From Paraburkholderia elongata (GTDB taxonomy: Bacteria > Pseudomonadota > Gammaproteobacteria > Burkholderiales > Burkholderiaceae), in NCBI RefSeq assembly GCF_013177735.1, contig NZ_WOEZ01000040.1, positions 104,463 to 168,462 of the forward strand: a stretch of DNA of 64,000 bases, read 5' to 3'. Below are positions 36,888-45,587 of the stretch, in pieces. Under the pieces are notes generated by a model, which ran no database searches, was not told where the DNA came from, and was given only the letters and a program-made list of their open reading frames with translations. Position 1 is the stretch's first letter. Each line of letters opens with the position of its first letter. The translations under genes and the position numbers were made by a program.

Positions 36888-38102
36888 TTAGCCGATCATG
36901 CCTTTTCGGCCGCTCTCGATCTGGGCGTCGACGAAATCCGCCCACAGTTGCAAGGTTCGACGCTGTTCTGCGGCATGCTGCTCAGCGTGGTCGTCTCCGT
37001 CCGGGGCGTCTTTGATGGTATGCGCCAGCGCATTTTCAATCGCGTCCGAAGGTTGCCCCATTTCGCGCAAATGGGTCGCGGCGGTGCGTCGAAAGTCATG
37101 TAGGACGAAATGCTCGACGTCGAGCCCGAGCGATTTGACGGCCTGATTGAGCGTGCTCTTTGCGATCGGCCGGTCGTCGCCCCTGACGCTCGGAAATACG
37201 AAAGTCCGGCTGGTCTTCGTGTCCCGAAGCTCGCGAAGCAGGGCGACCGCCTGATGCGAGAGATACACCACATGCTCGCGGCCCTTGTTCATCCGCGCGG
37301 CGGGGATCGTCCATCGCGCTGCGCTGAGGTTGAATTCGGACCAGGCCGCCTCGACGATGTCCGATTTCCGCACCATCGTCAGCACAAGCAGGTGCAAAGC
37401 CAATTTCAGCGGACGTCGAATGTTCGATGCATAGATCGCGCGGAGCATGGCGCCCATTTCGTCTGGAGCGAGCACGCGAGTGCGGCTGTCCGGCGTCGCG
37501 ATGAAGCGTGCCGGGATGAGCTCAGCCGGATTGGCCGTGGCGAGTTGCCGGGCGATCAGGTACTCATAGAGCCGCTTGACCGCGTTGCGCGTGTGCAGCG
37601 CCATCTTGGGCGAGCCACGGCTTTTGATCTGATCGCAAATCGCGCGGATATCGTCGTCCGTCACGGCTTTGATCGGCTTGGCGCCAATGGCGGGGAGAAC
37701 ATCTTTTTCGAGCGCGCGCCGAGTGGTGCGCTGATACTCCGCCGACTTGCCGGCCATCTCCGTCGTGAGATAGAGCTCCGCGCCCTCGCGCAGCACCTCG
37801 ATCTTGCTCTCCGCACCGCGGTCGCGGCGCGCCGTCGCCACCGGCGAGACGCCGCTCGCGACCATCTCCGCGTACTTCTGCGCCTTGGCGCGCGCGACCC
37901 GCAGCGAAATCATCCGGTAGTCGCCGATCGTGACGAGCGGCTGGCGCTTGCCGTTCAGCGAATAGCGGAAGCGCCACACCTTGGTGCCCGTCGTCATGAT
38001 TTCGATCACGAGGCCGTTGCCGTCCGCGACGCAATATCGGGTGGCGCGCGGTTCAAGCGCGCGGATCTGCGCTTCGGTGAGGGGGGCGGCTAGTTTGGGC
38101 AT
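36888..38102 (-). CDS. phage-type tyrosine integrase, nucleophile apparently lost
   Basis: A 404-aa integrase. It has the N-terminal DUF4102-type arm-binding domain ('MPKLAAPLTEAQIRALEP...RYCVADGNGLVIEI'), a SAM-like core-binding domain, and a catalytic domain with Arg in 'LLVLTMVRKSDIVEAAW' and the box 'HDFRRTAATHL'. In relatives the C-terminus reads like VYNKAEYAEQRR; here the corresponding stretch is DHAEQHAAEQRR, so the expected nucleophilic Tyr aligns with His (codon CAC, one transition from TAC). The LAH motif and the tail 'LQLWADFVDAQI' are preserved. It is probably inactive. It lies next to the duplicated mnmE end. Confidence 0.88.
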   Translation of the reverse strand: MPKLAAPLTEAQIRALEPRATRYCVADGNGLVIEIMTTGTKVWRFRYSLNGKRQPLVTIGDYRMISLRVARAKAQKYAEMVASGVSPVATARRDRGAESKIEVLREGAELYLTTEMAGKSAEYQRTTRRALEKDVLPAIGAKPIKAVTDDDIRAICDQIKSRGSPKMALHTRNAVKRLYEYLIARQLATANPAELIPARFIATPDSRTRVLAPDEMGAMLRAIYASNIRRPLKLALHLLVLTMVRKSDIVEAAWSEFNLSAARWTIPAARMNKGREHVVYLSHQAVALLRELRDTKTSRTFVFPSVRGDDRPIAKSTLNQAVKSLGLDVEHFVLHDFRRTAATHLREMGQPSDAIENALAHTIKDAPDGDDHAEQHAAEQRRTLQLWADFVDAQIESGRKGMIG

Positions 38103-38151
38103 GGCGGATTGTTTGATACACGGACAGCGGCGATTTTAAACCGGCTGTCTT

Positions 38152-38161
38152 CTGTGTACCA
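38152..38161. repeat. 10-bp direct repeat right of the integrase
   Basis: Second copy of CTGTGTACCA, just upstream of the integrase start codon. Mate of the copy at 36798-36807. Confidence 0.35.
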
Positions 38162-38278
38162 AAGAAATATGAAGATTTAGGTCGACAGATGGCGTTCGGT
38201 GGGCGTTCAGAAGACCGCGTAAAAAGTTCACGCCGGGCATGCCAGATAAGCCTTTCACGCAAAAGTAGCCAACGCTTT

Positions 38279-38341
38279 CTACTCGCCGATGCAAAACCGG
38301 CTGAAAATCACGCCGAGCAGGTCGTCCGAACTGAACTCCCC
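38279..38341 (-). repeat. duplicated mnmE 3' end (attachment-site remnant)
   Basis: Positions 38285-38341 match the true mnmE end (39510-39566) at 53 of 57 bases. Read on the minus strand it encodes the last 19 or so residues of MnmE, ending FSRFCIGE and a TAG stop at 38279-38281. The match stops abruptly at 38342. This is the expected scar of an element integrated at the mnmE 3' end, with the displaced end left on the far side. The rest of 38103-38475 shows no gene. Confidence 0.8.
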
Positions 38342-38475
38342 AGTCGAGCGACTGAGACATGAAACGGTACGAGGCGGCAACTTGCTTGAGGCTATCGGTC
38401 GACACAGGTAAGGGAACCCGGTTTTCGCTCCGTCGAGCTAGGCGCGGTTTGATCGTCAGCCATCAAGGCCGGGTT

Positions 38476-39318
38476 TCATTTCTTCAGCTTCTTCTGCGCT
38501 TGCTCAACCTGCTTGATGCTTGTTTCCGGCGTCGGCAGATTTTCAGGCATGGCCCCACCAAGCTCCTGGATCGTCTGGCGCACCTTGCTGCCAACCTCGA
38601 AGTGCGTCTGGTTAGCGCGCTGCTTACCCTTGATCTCCTCGCGCCGCAGCTTCTCTTCAGTCTGGGTAGCGCGGAATAAATTCGCCGCAAGTTCTGCGCT
38701 GCCCATGTGATCGAGAATCTTCTGACTTTTCTTCAGGCCTTTCTTGGCGTGAATTTCTTTGTTGCCAAGCCCACCATATAGGCCCTTGTAGCCATGATCT
38801 TGGAAGACGGCGTAATCGATCGGAGTTTCGACGCCTGCACCCTTTGCGGCGGCGGCCAGGTGCTTATTGTGGGTCGCCATCTCGTTGCGAATCGCAAGGC
38901 GTTTTTCGGCCTCGCCGAGCTGTGCAAACTTGGCATCGTCCGCGAGTTCTTGACGCCGGGTCTGCATCGCAAAGTAGGTTTGCCCGTTAGCGATAACAGG
39001 TTTCGACGGATCGCCGTTCTGTACGATCAGGTAGCAGGCGTAGCGGGACAGACGCACATCATCGACAGCGCGTTGTGCACCGGAGCCGATCTCGACCATT
39101 TTGCGGATGTCCGCAAAATGGTATTCCACCTGTTGTCCACTTTGGTGGCAGGCTTCACGCGCCCTCTCCAACACCGGCACAAAGTTGCGCCACTGCGGAT
39201 AGTCAAGCAGAGGCGCAAGGTCTCGTGCGAACCAAAACTCTGCGTCGTCCTCGGTTACCTGTTTGACGCTCTCAAAGGTGCGGTGGTGCAGCGCCGTGAT
39301 GGGCTTGCTATTCAACAT
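38476..39318 (-). CDS. dinD: DNA damage-inducible protein D
   Basis: A 280-aa DinD-family protein. It has an N-terminal BRO-like region ('DAEFWFARDLAPLLDYPQWRNFVPVLERAREAC'), 'DVRLSRYACYLIVQNGDPSKPVIANGQTYFA', and a C-terminal charged helical part. E. coli DinD is SOS-induced and interferes with RecA filaments. The ATG at 39318 is chosen for the GGAG 6 bp upstream; one at 39339 lacks a ribosome site. A consensus LexA box lies about 80 bp upstream. The gene sits between the two copies of the mnmE end, i.e. it is the cargo of the insertion. Confidence 0.88.
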   Translation of the reverse strand: MLNSKPITALHHRTFESVKQVTEDDAEFWFARDLAPLLDYPQWRNFVPVLERAREACHQSGQQVEYHFADIRKMVEIGSGAQRAVDDVRLSRYACYLIVQNGDPSKPVIANGQTYFAMQTRRQELADDAKFAQLGEAEKRLAIRNEMATHNKHLAAAAKGAGVETPIDYAVFQDHGYKGLYGGLGNKEIHAKKGLKKSQKILDHMGSAELAANLFRATQTEEKLRREEIKGKQRANQTHFEVGSKVRQTIQELGGAMPENLPTPETSIKQVEQAQKKLKK

Positions 39319-39399
39319 AGGCGGCTCCGGCTTGGTCATGCGAGAGATGTTGGGTTGCCATCGCCTGGCGATAGTTGCGGGTCATTGTAGACCCAAGTA

Positions 39400-39415
39400 C
39401 TGTGTTTTTGTACAG
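39400..39415. promoter_or_regulatory. LexA (SOS) box upstream of dinD
   Basis: CTGTGTTTTTGTACAG fits the CTGT-N8-ACAG consensus exactly. A minus-strand -10 TACAAT (39384-39389) lies next to it, so the box would overlap the -35 region of the dinD promoter and repress it until DNA damage. Confidence 0.85.
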
Positions 39416-39503
39416 GCGTTGGTTATCTTGCGCAGGCGCGCAGACGCCGTACGCGGAATTAGACGGTATAGCTTGCGGAGCTTTGGTCGTCGCTTGGCGA
39501 CAG

Positions 39504-40898
39504 TTATTTGCCAATACAAAACCGGCTGAAAATCACCCCGAGCAGGTCGTCCGAACTGAATTCCCCGGTGATCGAGTTCAGTTGGTCCTGTGCGAGGCGC
39601 AGTTCCTCGGCGAACAGATCCAGCGCTTGAGCGTTCTGATCGGCGTGCGCCGCAGCCGTCGCCAGATGCTCCTGGGCCGCGCGCAGCGCAATCAGATGCC
39701 GCTCGCGCGCGAGGTAGACGCTCTCCGCGCCGGCCTGCCAGCCGGCGATGCGCAGCAATTCCTCACGCAGCAACGCAACGCCATCGCCCTGTTTCGCCGA
39801 CAGCCGCACTTCGCTGAGATCCAGATCCGCATCCAGCGGTGTCACGGTCGGTGCGAGCCCTGCCAGATCGGTCTTGTTCAACACGCGCACCACCGGCACA
39901 CCGCTCGGGAAGCGACCAGCGATCGTTTCGTCTTCGGCGTTCATGCCGGTTCGCGCATCGAGCAGATGCAGCACGACGTCCGCGCGTTCAATCTCGCCCC
40001 ACGTGCGCGCAATGCCGATCTTCTCCACCTCGTCTTCGGTATCGCGCAGGCCGGCCGTGTCGATCACGTGCAGCGGAATGCCTTCGATCTGGATCGTCTG
40101 CGCGACTTTGTCGCGCGTCGTGCCGGCGATCGGCGTGACGATAGCCAGCTCCGCGCCGGCAAGCGCGTTCAGCAGCGATGACTTGCCGACGTTCGGCTGC
40201 CCCGCCAGCACCACCGACAAACCCTCGCGCAGCAATGCGCCCTGGCGCGCTTCGCTCAGCACGTGCGCGAGGCGCTCGCGAATCCGCGCGAGCTTGCCGC
40301 GGGCGTCGGCGGCTTCGAGAAAGTCGATTTCTTCTTCCGGGAAGTCGAGCGTCGCTTCGACCAGCATCCGCAGCGTGATGACCTCTTCGACCAACGCGTG
40401 GATATCGCGCGAAAACGCGCCATCGAGCGAGCGGCCCGCCGAGCGTGCGGCGGCCTCGGTGCTCGCTTCGATCAGATCGGCGACGGCTTCCGCTTGCGCC
40501 AGATCCAGCTTGTCGTTGAGAAACGCGCGCCGCGTGAATTCGCCCGGCTCGGCCAGACGCAGACCGAACGCACGGCCGGCGTCGATGCACCGCTGCAGCA
40601 CCAGTTGCAGCACAACCGGACCGCCGTGGCCTTGCAGCTCGAGCACATGCTCGCCGGTGTAGGAGTGCGGCGCCGGAAAGTACAGCGCGATGCCGCGGTC
40701 GAGCGCGTTGCCGACGTCGTCGAGGAAGGCCACATAACTCGCGTGCCGTGGCGCGAGCGCCTGGCCGGTGAGTGCCTGTATCAGCGGCTGCGCGGCGGCT
40801 TCCCCGGCACGGCCGCACGAAATCCGCACGACCCCGATTCCGCCTCGGCCAGGTGCGGTGGCAATGGCGACGATGGGATCGGAATCGGTGGCGAGCAT
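39504..40898 (-). CDS. mnmE: tRNA modification GTPase MnmE (TrmE/ThdF)
   Basis: A 464-aa protein. It has the N-terminal tetrahydrofolate-binding domain ('[20 protein letters not shown]'), a helical domain, and a G domain with G1 '[12 protein letters not shown]', G2/G3 'TTRDKV..DTAGLR' and G4 'NKTD'. It ends in the catalytic FCIGK. With MnmG it makes the 5-carboxymethylaminomethyl group on wobble U34 of tRNAs. The start at 40898 gives the family length. The last 57 bp are the integration target and are duplicated at 38285. Confidence 0.95.
   Translation of the reverse strand: MLATDSDPIVAIATAPGRGGIGVVRISCGRAGEAAAQPLIQALTGQALAPRHASYVAFLDDVGNALDRGIALYFPAPHSYTGEHVLELQGHGGPVVLQLVLQRCIDAGRAFGLRLAEPGEFTRRAFLNDKLDLAQAEAVADLIEASTEAAARSAGRSLDGAFSRDIHALVEEVITLRMLVEATLDFPEEEIDFLEAADARGKLARIRERLAHVLSEARQGALLREGLSVVLAGQPNVGKSSLLNALAGAELAIVTPIAGTTRDKVAQTIQIEGIPLHVIDTAGLRDTEDEVEKIGIARTWGEIERADVVLHLLDARTGMNAEDETIAGRFPSGVPVVRVLNKTDLAGLAPTVTPLDADLDLSEVRLSAKQGDGVALLREELLRIAGWQAGAESVYLARERHLIALRAAQEHLATAAAHADQNAQALDLFAEELRLAQDQLNSITGEFSSDDLLGVIFSRFCIGK
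39510..39566 (-). repeat. mnmE 3' end used as attachment site
   Basis: The functional copy of the 57-bp repeat shared with 38285-38341. The end of this gene (trmE/thdF) is a known island attachment site, e.g. of SGI1 in Salmonella. Confidence 0.75.
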
Positions 40899-41039
40899 GG
40901 GGACGAGGCTATCAGAAGGGATTGAATGCGCATGAGCGGGCGCCGGGCATTGTAACGCGGGCATCCTCTGGCTCTGGACCCGGGCCGGATTCCTAGTGTG
41001 GCGTGATTTTCATAAGACAAATGAAGATTTATCTTACAC

Positions 41040-41054
41040 AAGCTAAGATAGCTT
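41040..41054. promoter_or_regulatory. candidate operator 1 of the HTH regulator
   Basis: The perfect inverted repeat AAGCTA-AGA-TAGCTT lies in the mnmE-HTH gap. It shares the AGCTA half-site with the second palindrome at 41173-41190. Confidence 0.5.
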
Positions 41055-41172
41055 AAGACACAATTGCGACAGACGGACGCGCCAGAATGCCTAAAACGCA
41101 CGCTGCACAAGGAAAAGACGGTATTCGGCGAAATCGTTAAATGCGTTATTCGGTGGCGATTTCAGGTTAAAA

Positions 41173-41190
41173 ATAGCTTATTTGAGCTAT
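41173..41190. promoter_or_regulatory. candidate operator 2 of the HTH regulator
   Basis: The perfect inverted repeat ATAGCT-N6-AGCTAT starts 73 bp before the chosen start codon, in an AT-rich stretch likely to hold the promoter. Two sites with the same half-site suggest autoregulation. Confidence 0.5.
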
Positions 41191-41245
41191 AAAGTAGCGC
41201 GAATGGTTGTCCACTGAGTATGCGCCGAATTGCACAATCGGGCCC

Positions 41246-41713
41246 ATGCCGACCTCCAAAGAAAAAGCAGCTTTCGCCAAACGGCTGAAAGACTCACTCC
41301 CCAAAGACATTAAGGGTGGGACTGATTTAGCCAGGGAATTCAATCTGCTCTATAGCAGTGGCCCTGCCGTCTCACCGCAAACCGCGCACAAATGGCTCGC
41401 GGGTACGACGATTCCCAAGCGCGATAAGTTGCAGGTTTTAGCCGCATGGCTGCAAAAAGACGTTCACTGGCTGCATTACGGACCCGCGCCATCCGGCAAG
41501 ACTAAACCGCTTGCCCGTGGCGAGAAGTATCCGCTGACGCCGGAAACGGTCGAGCTGGTTACGCAGATGGCTAACCGGTTCGCGGGTTTATCGCCGAAGC
41601 AGCGCAATCTGGTGGAAGAACTGATCACTGAATTTGACGGCGGCACGCAACAGGAAACCGGCGCCGCGTCTGAAGACGCGTCGAAAGATAAGGGCCCATC
41701 GGCCGAGTCATAA
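41246..41713 (+). CDS. phage-repressor-like HTH transcriptional regulator
   Basis: A 155-aa DNA-binding protein. The N-terminal part (residues about 1-80, 'KEKAAFAKRLKDSLPKDIKGGTDLAREFNLLY...VSPQTAHKWLAGTTIPKRDKLQVLAAWLQKDVHWLHYG') reads as a Cro/cI-type HTH as in phage and mobile-element repressors. The C-terminal half is charged with a Ser/Lys-rich tail. Its target is unknown, but two AGCTA palindromes stand upstream. Its terminator was split by the downstream IS. The gene may be a remnant of accessory DNA near mnmE or a resident regulator. Confidence 0.75.
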   Translation: MPTSKEKAAFAKRLKDSLPKDIKGGTDLAREFNLLYSSGPAVSPQTAHKWLAGTTIPKRDKLQVLAAWLQKDVHWLHYGPAPSGKTKPLARGEKYPLTPETVELVTQMANRFAGLSPKQRNLVEELITEFDGGTQQETGAASEDASKDKGPSAES

Positions 41714-41720
41714 AAAAAAA

Positions 41721-41729
41721 GCCGCCCGG
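41721..41729. terminator. left half of a terminator split by the IS
   Basis: GCCGCCCGG preceded by nine A. Its partner CCGGGCGGC lies at 43818-43826, followed by six T, on the other side of the IS. Rejoined around the CGCAAA loop they make a strong bidirectional terminator between the HTH gene and yidC. Confidence 0.8.
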
Positions 41730-41787
41730 CGCAAACCCTACCCGTACCACAAAGGTGTTGGTAAACGAGCCCGGACGACTGATTATG

Positions 41788-41816
41788 GCGAGCCTCTTCG
41801 GAGGCTCGCTTTTTTT
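41788..41816 (+). terminator. terminator inside the IS left end
   Basis: Stem GCGAGCCTC (41788-41796) with GAGGCTCGC (41801-41809), a TTCG tetraloop, then seven T. Oriented rightward, it would stop transcription coming in from the HTH side before it runs antisense to the transposase. Confidence 0.85.
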
Positions 41817-41818
41817 CG

Positions 41819-43732
41819 TCAGTTCGCGGCGTTCGGGTCGAAATAGACGATGTCCTGGACTCGGACCTTGCCCTTGGCCAAACCAAGCCGCTCGGCCGGC
41901 GTCTTCCCGTCCTTGCTGGTTTTTGGCACGTAGCAATAGTTCCAGTAGACCCGGAGAATAAGCAGAAGCTTCTCGATAATCTGCGGGTTGTAGGGCGCGT
42001 AGCCGTACCACATGCGGCCGGCCGCGCTTGAGCTGCCCAGTGCTCGTTCGAGCGGACTGAGGCGTCGCCGGACCAGTTCGAGGAAGCGGTCCGCGCCATA
42101 CATGGAGCCGAACAGGTACATGGCGGCCAATCGGTCTTCGGGGAGGGGCGCGTTGGGTCGAGCGGTCAGATGACACAAAGCCTTTTCGGGTTCGTTCATC
42201 GTCGGCAGCGGGTGCAACAGCCAACGGTCGCCGTATTTGCCGATTTCCTTCATCAGTGGAAACTGTTCCTTGATGAGCTGAATCTTGGCGTCGAAGTCGT
42301 TAGCGACCCCGCCCATGCGATTCACGGCGTCCAAGAAACGCTTCTGCGCCTCGTTGTAGGCCTTCAATTTCTGGCCCTTTGTGAGGTCTTTCTTTATCGA
42401 GACGAAGAAGGCGTGAGCGGTACCTGCCTGGATACGCTCACGGAAGGCTGCAAAGCACGCTGCACGGATGCCCGAGTCCTGGTCAAGGTAGAACGTGATG
42501 CTCTTGGCCCCGCCAAGCAGGCGCTTGAGCACCTGGAAGTGAGCGTAGAGGGTGTACTGGCCGTGGACCTGCATCCCCGTTTCGGGCAGCCTTAACTGAC
42601 TGTTGAATTCGTCAGCGACCTCGACGTCGTCCCGGTCCGCTACGTTGGCGTACGCGGCGGCTGCGTCGTCCAGAACGGTCTCGCGCCCGATATGGCGACG
42701 CCGGCTCAGACTGGCGGCGACTGAGACTTCATAATCGCTCTTCAGCCAGAACCTCGCGTTTCGTCGGTATTCCTGCGGGTGCTTGTCGTCGTCATCCAAA
42801 CGCACATCGGTCTCGACGTCTTCCGGGTTGAAGCGAGGGTCGAAGTTGATGTGGGCCCCGAATACGTAGCCGCTGCGGTTGTCGGCCGACACCACGGCGT
42901 GCAGCGGGATGCTTCGCTTGTCCTCGCGCCGGGTCCAGTTCGTGTAATAGTCCTGCCGGTCGACTGACACGGACAGGCGGCCGAGCGGAAGGCCCTCCGT
43001 AAGCCGCGCTTCGCGCTCCCCGACGAAACGCTCGCATTGCCGCGCGAGGAAATCCACCTTCGAGTACAACGTGGAGGCGCTGATATCGCGCTTCTCCATG
43101 ATGCGGCGGAATGGAGCCTTGTTCACGAGTTCCATGAATATCTCACGGTTCTCGTGAGGCTTCTTCTGACGCGTTGTTGGGCCGCCGACCGCGAAGGTCC
43201 GCTGGCAAGCCTTGCATCGATATCGGGGCGAGCCATGTGCGGTCGTACCGTGCCGCTGGTAAGCCCGTGGATGGGTGCCAACCCCGATGGCGTGATTGGC
43301 GCAAGCCTCATTGGGGCATGACGGCTCCTGCTCGCCCGCAAGGTAAGCCGTCAGTCGCCGCACCTCCTCAGCGATTGCCTGATTCGACTTCAGAGGCGGC
43401 GTATCTCCGCAAATCTTGCATTGCAACCTCGGTCTGGGTGTTCCCCGCTTACTGGAGCCGCCGGTTAGCAAATAGGTGTCGTGACTGCCGGAGCCTCGAC
43501 CTCGCTTGCTGGTCTCCTTGGGCAGCACGCCAAAGTTCACGCAGGCGGCGTTCTTGCAGAAATTGACCTGCATCCCGTCGACCTCGGGCGGAATGCGGGG
43601 CACGCCGGACCGAGCGGTACCCGCGACGGGCCGATTGACGCGCGCTCCGCCTGCTGGAGGCTCGGCAGGCGGGGTTTCTGAGGGCGGAGAAGGCGGCTCG
43701 CCGTCTCCCGTAGATATTTCCGGCAAAAGCAA
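41819..43732 (-). CDS. transposase with N-terminal zinc-ribbon repeats
   Basis: Up to 637 aa. After a Pro-rich leader there are three Cys-rich modules ('NFCKNAACVNFG', 'LQCKICGDTPPL', 'CPNEACANHAIG...RYRCKACQRTF') resembling the DNA-binding zinc ribbons of IS1/IS1595-like transposases. A core with candidate acidic residues follows ('SVSVDRQDYYTNW', 'SITFYLDQDSGIR'). I cannot name the family. TTG 43732 is the most upstream start and follows a GGGGGAT that lies inside a hairpin stem; ATG at about residue 54 is an alternative. The ORF is intact, so the element may be mobile. Confidence 0.85.
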   Translation of the reverse strand: MLLPEISTGDGEPPSPPSETPPAEPPAGGARVNRPVAGTARSGVPRIPPEVDGMQVNFCKNAACVNFGVLPKETSKRGRGSGSHDTYLLTGGSSKRGTPRPRLQCKICGDTPPLKSNQAIAEEVRRLTAYLAGEQEPSCPNEACANHAIGVGTHPRAYQRHGTTAHGSPRYRCKACQRTFAVGGPTTRQKKPHENREIFMELVNKAPFRRIMEKRDISASTLYSKVDFLARQCERFVGEREARLTEGLPLGRLSVSVDRQDYYTNWTRREDKRSIPLHAVVSADNRSGYVFGAHINFDPRFNPEDVETDVRLDDDDKHPQEYRRNARFWLKSDYEVSVAASLSRRRHIGRETVLDDAAAAYANVADRDDVEVADEFNSQLRLPETGMQVHGQYTLYAHFQVLKRLLGGAKSITFYLDQDSGIRAACFAAFRERIQAGTAHAFFVSIKKDLTKGQKLKAYNEAQKRFLDAVNRMGGVANDFDAKIQLIKEQFPLMKEIGKYGDRWLLHPLPTMNEPEKALCHLTARPNAPLPEDRLAAMYLFGSMYGADRFLELVRRRLSPLERALGSSSAAGRMWYGYAPYNPQIIEKLLLILRVYWNYCYVPKTSKDGKTPAERLGLAKGKVRVQDIVYFDPNAAN

Positions 43733-43763
43733 ATCCCCCGAAACGTAACGTTTACGGGGGATT
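43732..43763. promoter_or_regulatory. hairpin over the transposase ribosome site
   Basis: Stem AATCCCCCG (43732-43740) with CGGGGGATT (43755-43763), with further AACGT/ACGTT pairing inside. The purine-rich strand that would act as Shine-Dalgarno is one arm, so transcripts entering from outside would fold and hide it. Confidence 0.55.
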
Positions 43764-43817
43764 CTAGGGAATCAGCCTCGGTTTACCAACACCTTTGTGG
43801 TACGGGTAGGGCGCAAA

Positions 43818-43832
43818 CCGGGCGGCTTTTTT
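43818..43832. terminator. right half of the split terminator (yidC side)
   Basis: CCGGGCGGC followed by six T; the arm that pairs with 41721-41729. It lies about 70 bp after the yidC stop. Confidence 0.8.
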
Positions 43833-43895
43833 ACAACCAGCTTCTGCTTGTCGGCCAGCGGGCGATACCACCGCCCGCTGCAGGCAAGACATCAA

Positions 43896-45557
43896 TCAGG
43901 CTGCTTTCGTCTTCGACTGACCCATCATCCGCGTGATGTAGTACTGCTGGGCGATCGACAGCACGTTGTTCACGACGTAATACAGCACCAGACCGGCCGG
44001 GAAGAAGAAGAACATGACCGAGAACGCGATCGGCATGAACATCATCATCTTGGCTTGAACCGGATCCGGCGGCGTCGGGTTCAGCTTGGTCTGCAGGAAC
44101 ATCGAGACGGCCATCAGCACCGGCAGGATGAAGAACGGATCCTGTTGCGACAGATCGTGAATCCAGAGAACCCATGGAGCGCCGCGCATTTCAACCGACG
44201 ACAGCAGCACCCAGTACAGCGAGATGAACACCGGAATCTGAATCACGACCGGCAGACAGCCGCCGAACGGATTGACCTTCTCGGTCTTGTACAGCTCCAT
44301 CAGCGCGGAGTTCATCTTCTGCGGATCGCCCTTGAAGCGTTCGCGCAGGGCTTGCATACGCGGCGTGATCGCCTTCATGCGCGCCATCGACTTGTAGCTT
44401 GCTGCCGACAGCGGGAAGAACACGGCCTTGATCAGCAGCGTGAGCAGCACGATCGCCCAGCCCCAGTTGCCGACATAGCTGTGGATCTTTTCGAGCAGCC
44501 AGAACAGCGGCTTCGCGATGATCGTCACATAGCCGTAGTCCTTCACCAGCTCCAGACCCGGGGCGATGCCTTCGAGCATGCGCTCTTCTTCCGGACCGGC
44601 GAACAGGCGCGCGGACACATCAGCCGATTGGCCCGGGGCGATGGTCGCCACCGGCTGCTTCACACCGACGCGATACAGCGTCGGATCGATCTTCTCGACA
44701 TAGATGTCGCGCTTCGCACCTTGCTGCGGAATCCACGCCGACGCGAAGTAATGCTGCACCATCGCGATCCAGCCGTTGTCGGCCGAATTGACGAAGTCTT
44801 CCTTGTTCTTGTCGATGTCGCTGAACGTCATCTTCTGGAAGTGGTGCTGGTCAGTGTAGACAGCCGGTCCGATGAACGTGTGCGAGAAGCGCGGCGTTTC
44901 CACCGGCGTGTCGTCGCGCACCAGTTCCATATAGACCGACGGCGTGACCGGCGCGGTACCGACGTTCTCGATCTTCGTGTCGACGCCGATCACATAGCTG
45001 CCGCGCGTGAACGTGTAGGTCTTGATGACCTTCACGCCACCCTTCACCGGCGACTCGAGGCTGAGCTGGAACGACTTGGCGTCGCCCGTCAGATCGTGCG
45101 GCTGGTTCGGCACCGGCGTGTAGATGTCGTTATGGTTCGGGAAATCGCCACCGAGCAGACCGGTGCGGGCCACATACGTGTGGTTCGCGGTACGGTCGAA
45201 CAGCGTGATAACCAGATCCGGCGTCTTGCCGTCGCCTTGCTTGACGAGCGACAGCTTCGACAGCGTGCCGCCGCGGGTGTCGATCTCGCCGTTATAGACG
45301 TCGGTGCTGAAGCTGATCAGTTGGCCTTGGGCCGCTGCCGGCGCATTGCCCGGCGCTGCTGCTGCGTTGGTGGCCGGCAGATCGGCGGACTGGGTTCCCG
45401 GCGTCGTGGTTCCCGGTGCGGCGCTACCGACGGTCTTGGTCGGGTTGGCGCTCGGGAAGAACATCGACGGGCGTCCGTGGTCGCGTTGCCAGTTGTCGAA
45501 CAGCATGACCGCTGACATGAAAAAGATGACCCATAGGACGGTGCGTTTGATATCCAT
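43896..45557 (-). CDS. yidC: membrane protein insertase YidC
   Basis: A 553-aa inner-membrane insertase. An N-terminal anchor ('[23 protein letters not shown]') precedes a large periplasmic beta-domain (about residues 60-330). The conserved five-helix core has '[33 protein letters not shown]' and the cytoplasmic hairpin '[22 protein letters not shown]'. It inserts and folds membrane proteins alone or with SecYEG. It lies in the usual yidD-yidC order, 30 bp after yidD. Confidence 0.96.
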   Translation of the reverse strand: MDIKRTVLWVIFFMSAVMLFDNWQRDHGRPSMFFPSANPTKTVGSAAPGTTTPGTQSADLPATNAAAAPGNAPAAAQGQLISFSTDVYNGEIDTRGGTLSKLSLVKQGDGKTPDLVITLFDRTANHTYVARTGLLGGDFPNHNDIYTPVPNQPHDLTGDAKSFQLSLESPVKGGVKVIKTYTFTRGSYVIGVDTKIENVGTAPVTPSVYMELVRDDTPVETPRFSHTFIGPAVYTDQHHFQKMTFSDIDKNKEDFVNSADNGWIAMVQHYFASAWIPQQGAKRDIYVEKIDPTLYRVGVKQPVATIAPGQSADVSARLFAGPEEERMLEGIAPGLELVKDYGYVTIIAKPLFWLLEKIHSYVGNWGWAIVLLTLLIKAVFFPLSAASYKSMARMKAITPRMQALRERFKGDPQKMNSALMELYKTEKVNPFGGCLPVVIQIPVFISLYWVLLSSVEMRGAPWVLWIHDLSQQDPFFILPVLMAVSMFLQTKLNPTPPDPVQAKMMMFMPIAFSVMFFFFPAGLVLYYVVNNVLSIAQQYYITRMMGQSKTKAA

Positions 45558-45587
45558 GCGTTGTCTCAGTGTCGATGGAACGGCGCG

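Larger units (their letters stand above)
41736..43811. mobile_element. insertion sequence with 31-bp perfect terminal inverted repeats
   Basis: The element is 2076 bp. The left end 41736-41766 begins CCCTACCCGTACCAC; the right end 43781-43811 is its exact reverse complement over 31 bp. The directly repeated CGCAAA (41730-41735 and 43812-43817) is the target duplication. Because the repeat ends in CC/GG it can also be read as 8 bp (GCGCAAAC) with slightly shorter ends. One large transposase gene lies inside on the minus strand. No IS family is assigned with confidence. Confidence 0.92.

Noticed and set aside
38136..38405. An 89-codon frame across the duplicated mnmE end
   Set aside because: It reads the mnmE remnant in the wrong frame; the correct frame gives the MnmE C-terminus.
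43797..45515. A 572-codon plus-strand frame opposite yidC
   Set aside because: Arg/His-rich shadow of yidC codons; the yidC protein is unmistakable on the other strand.
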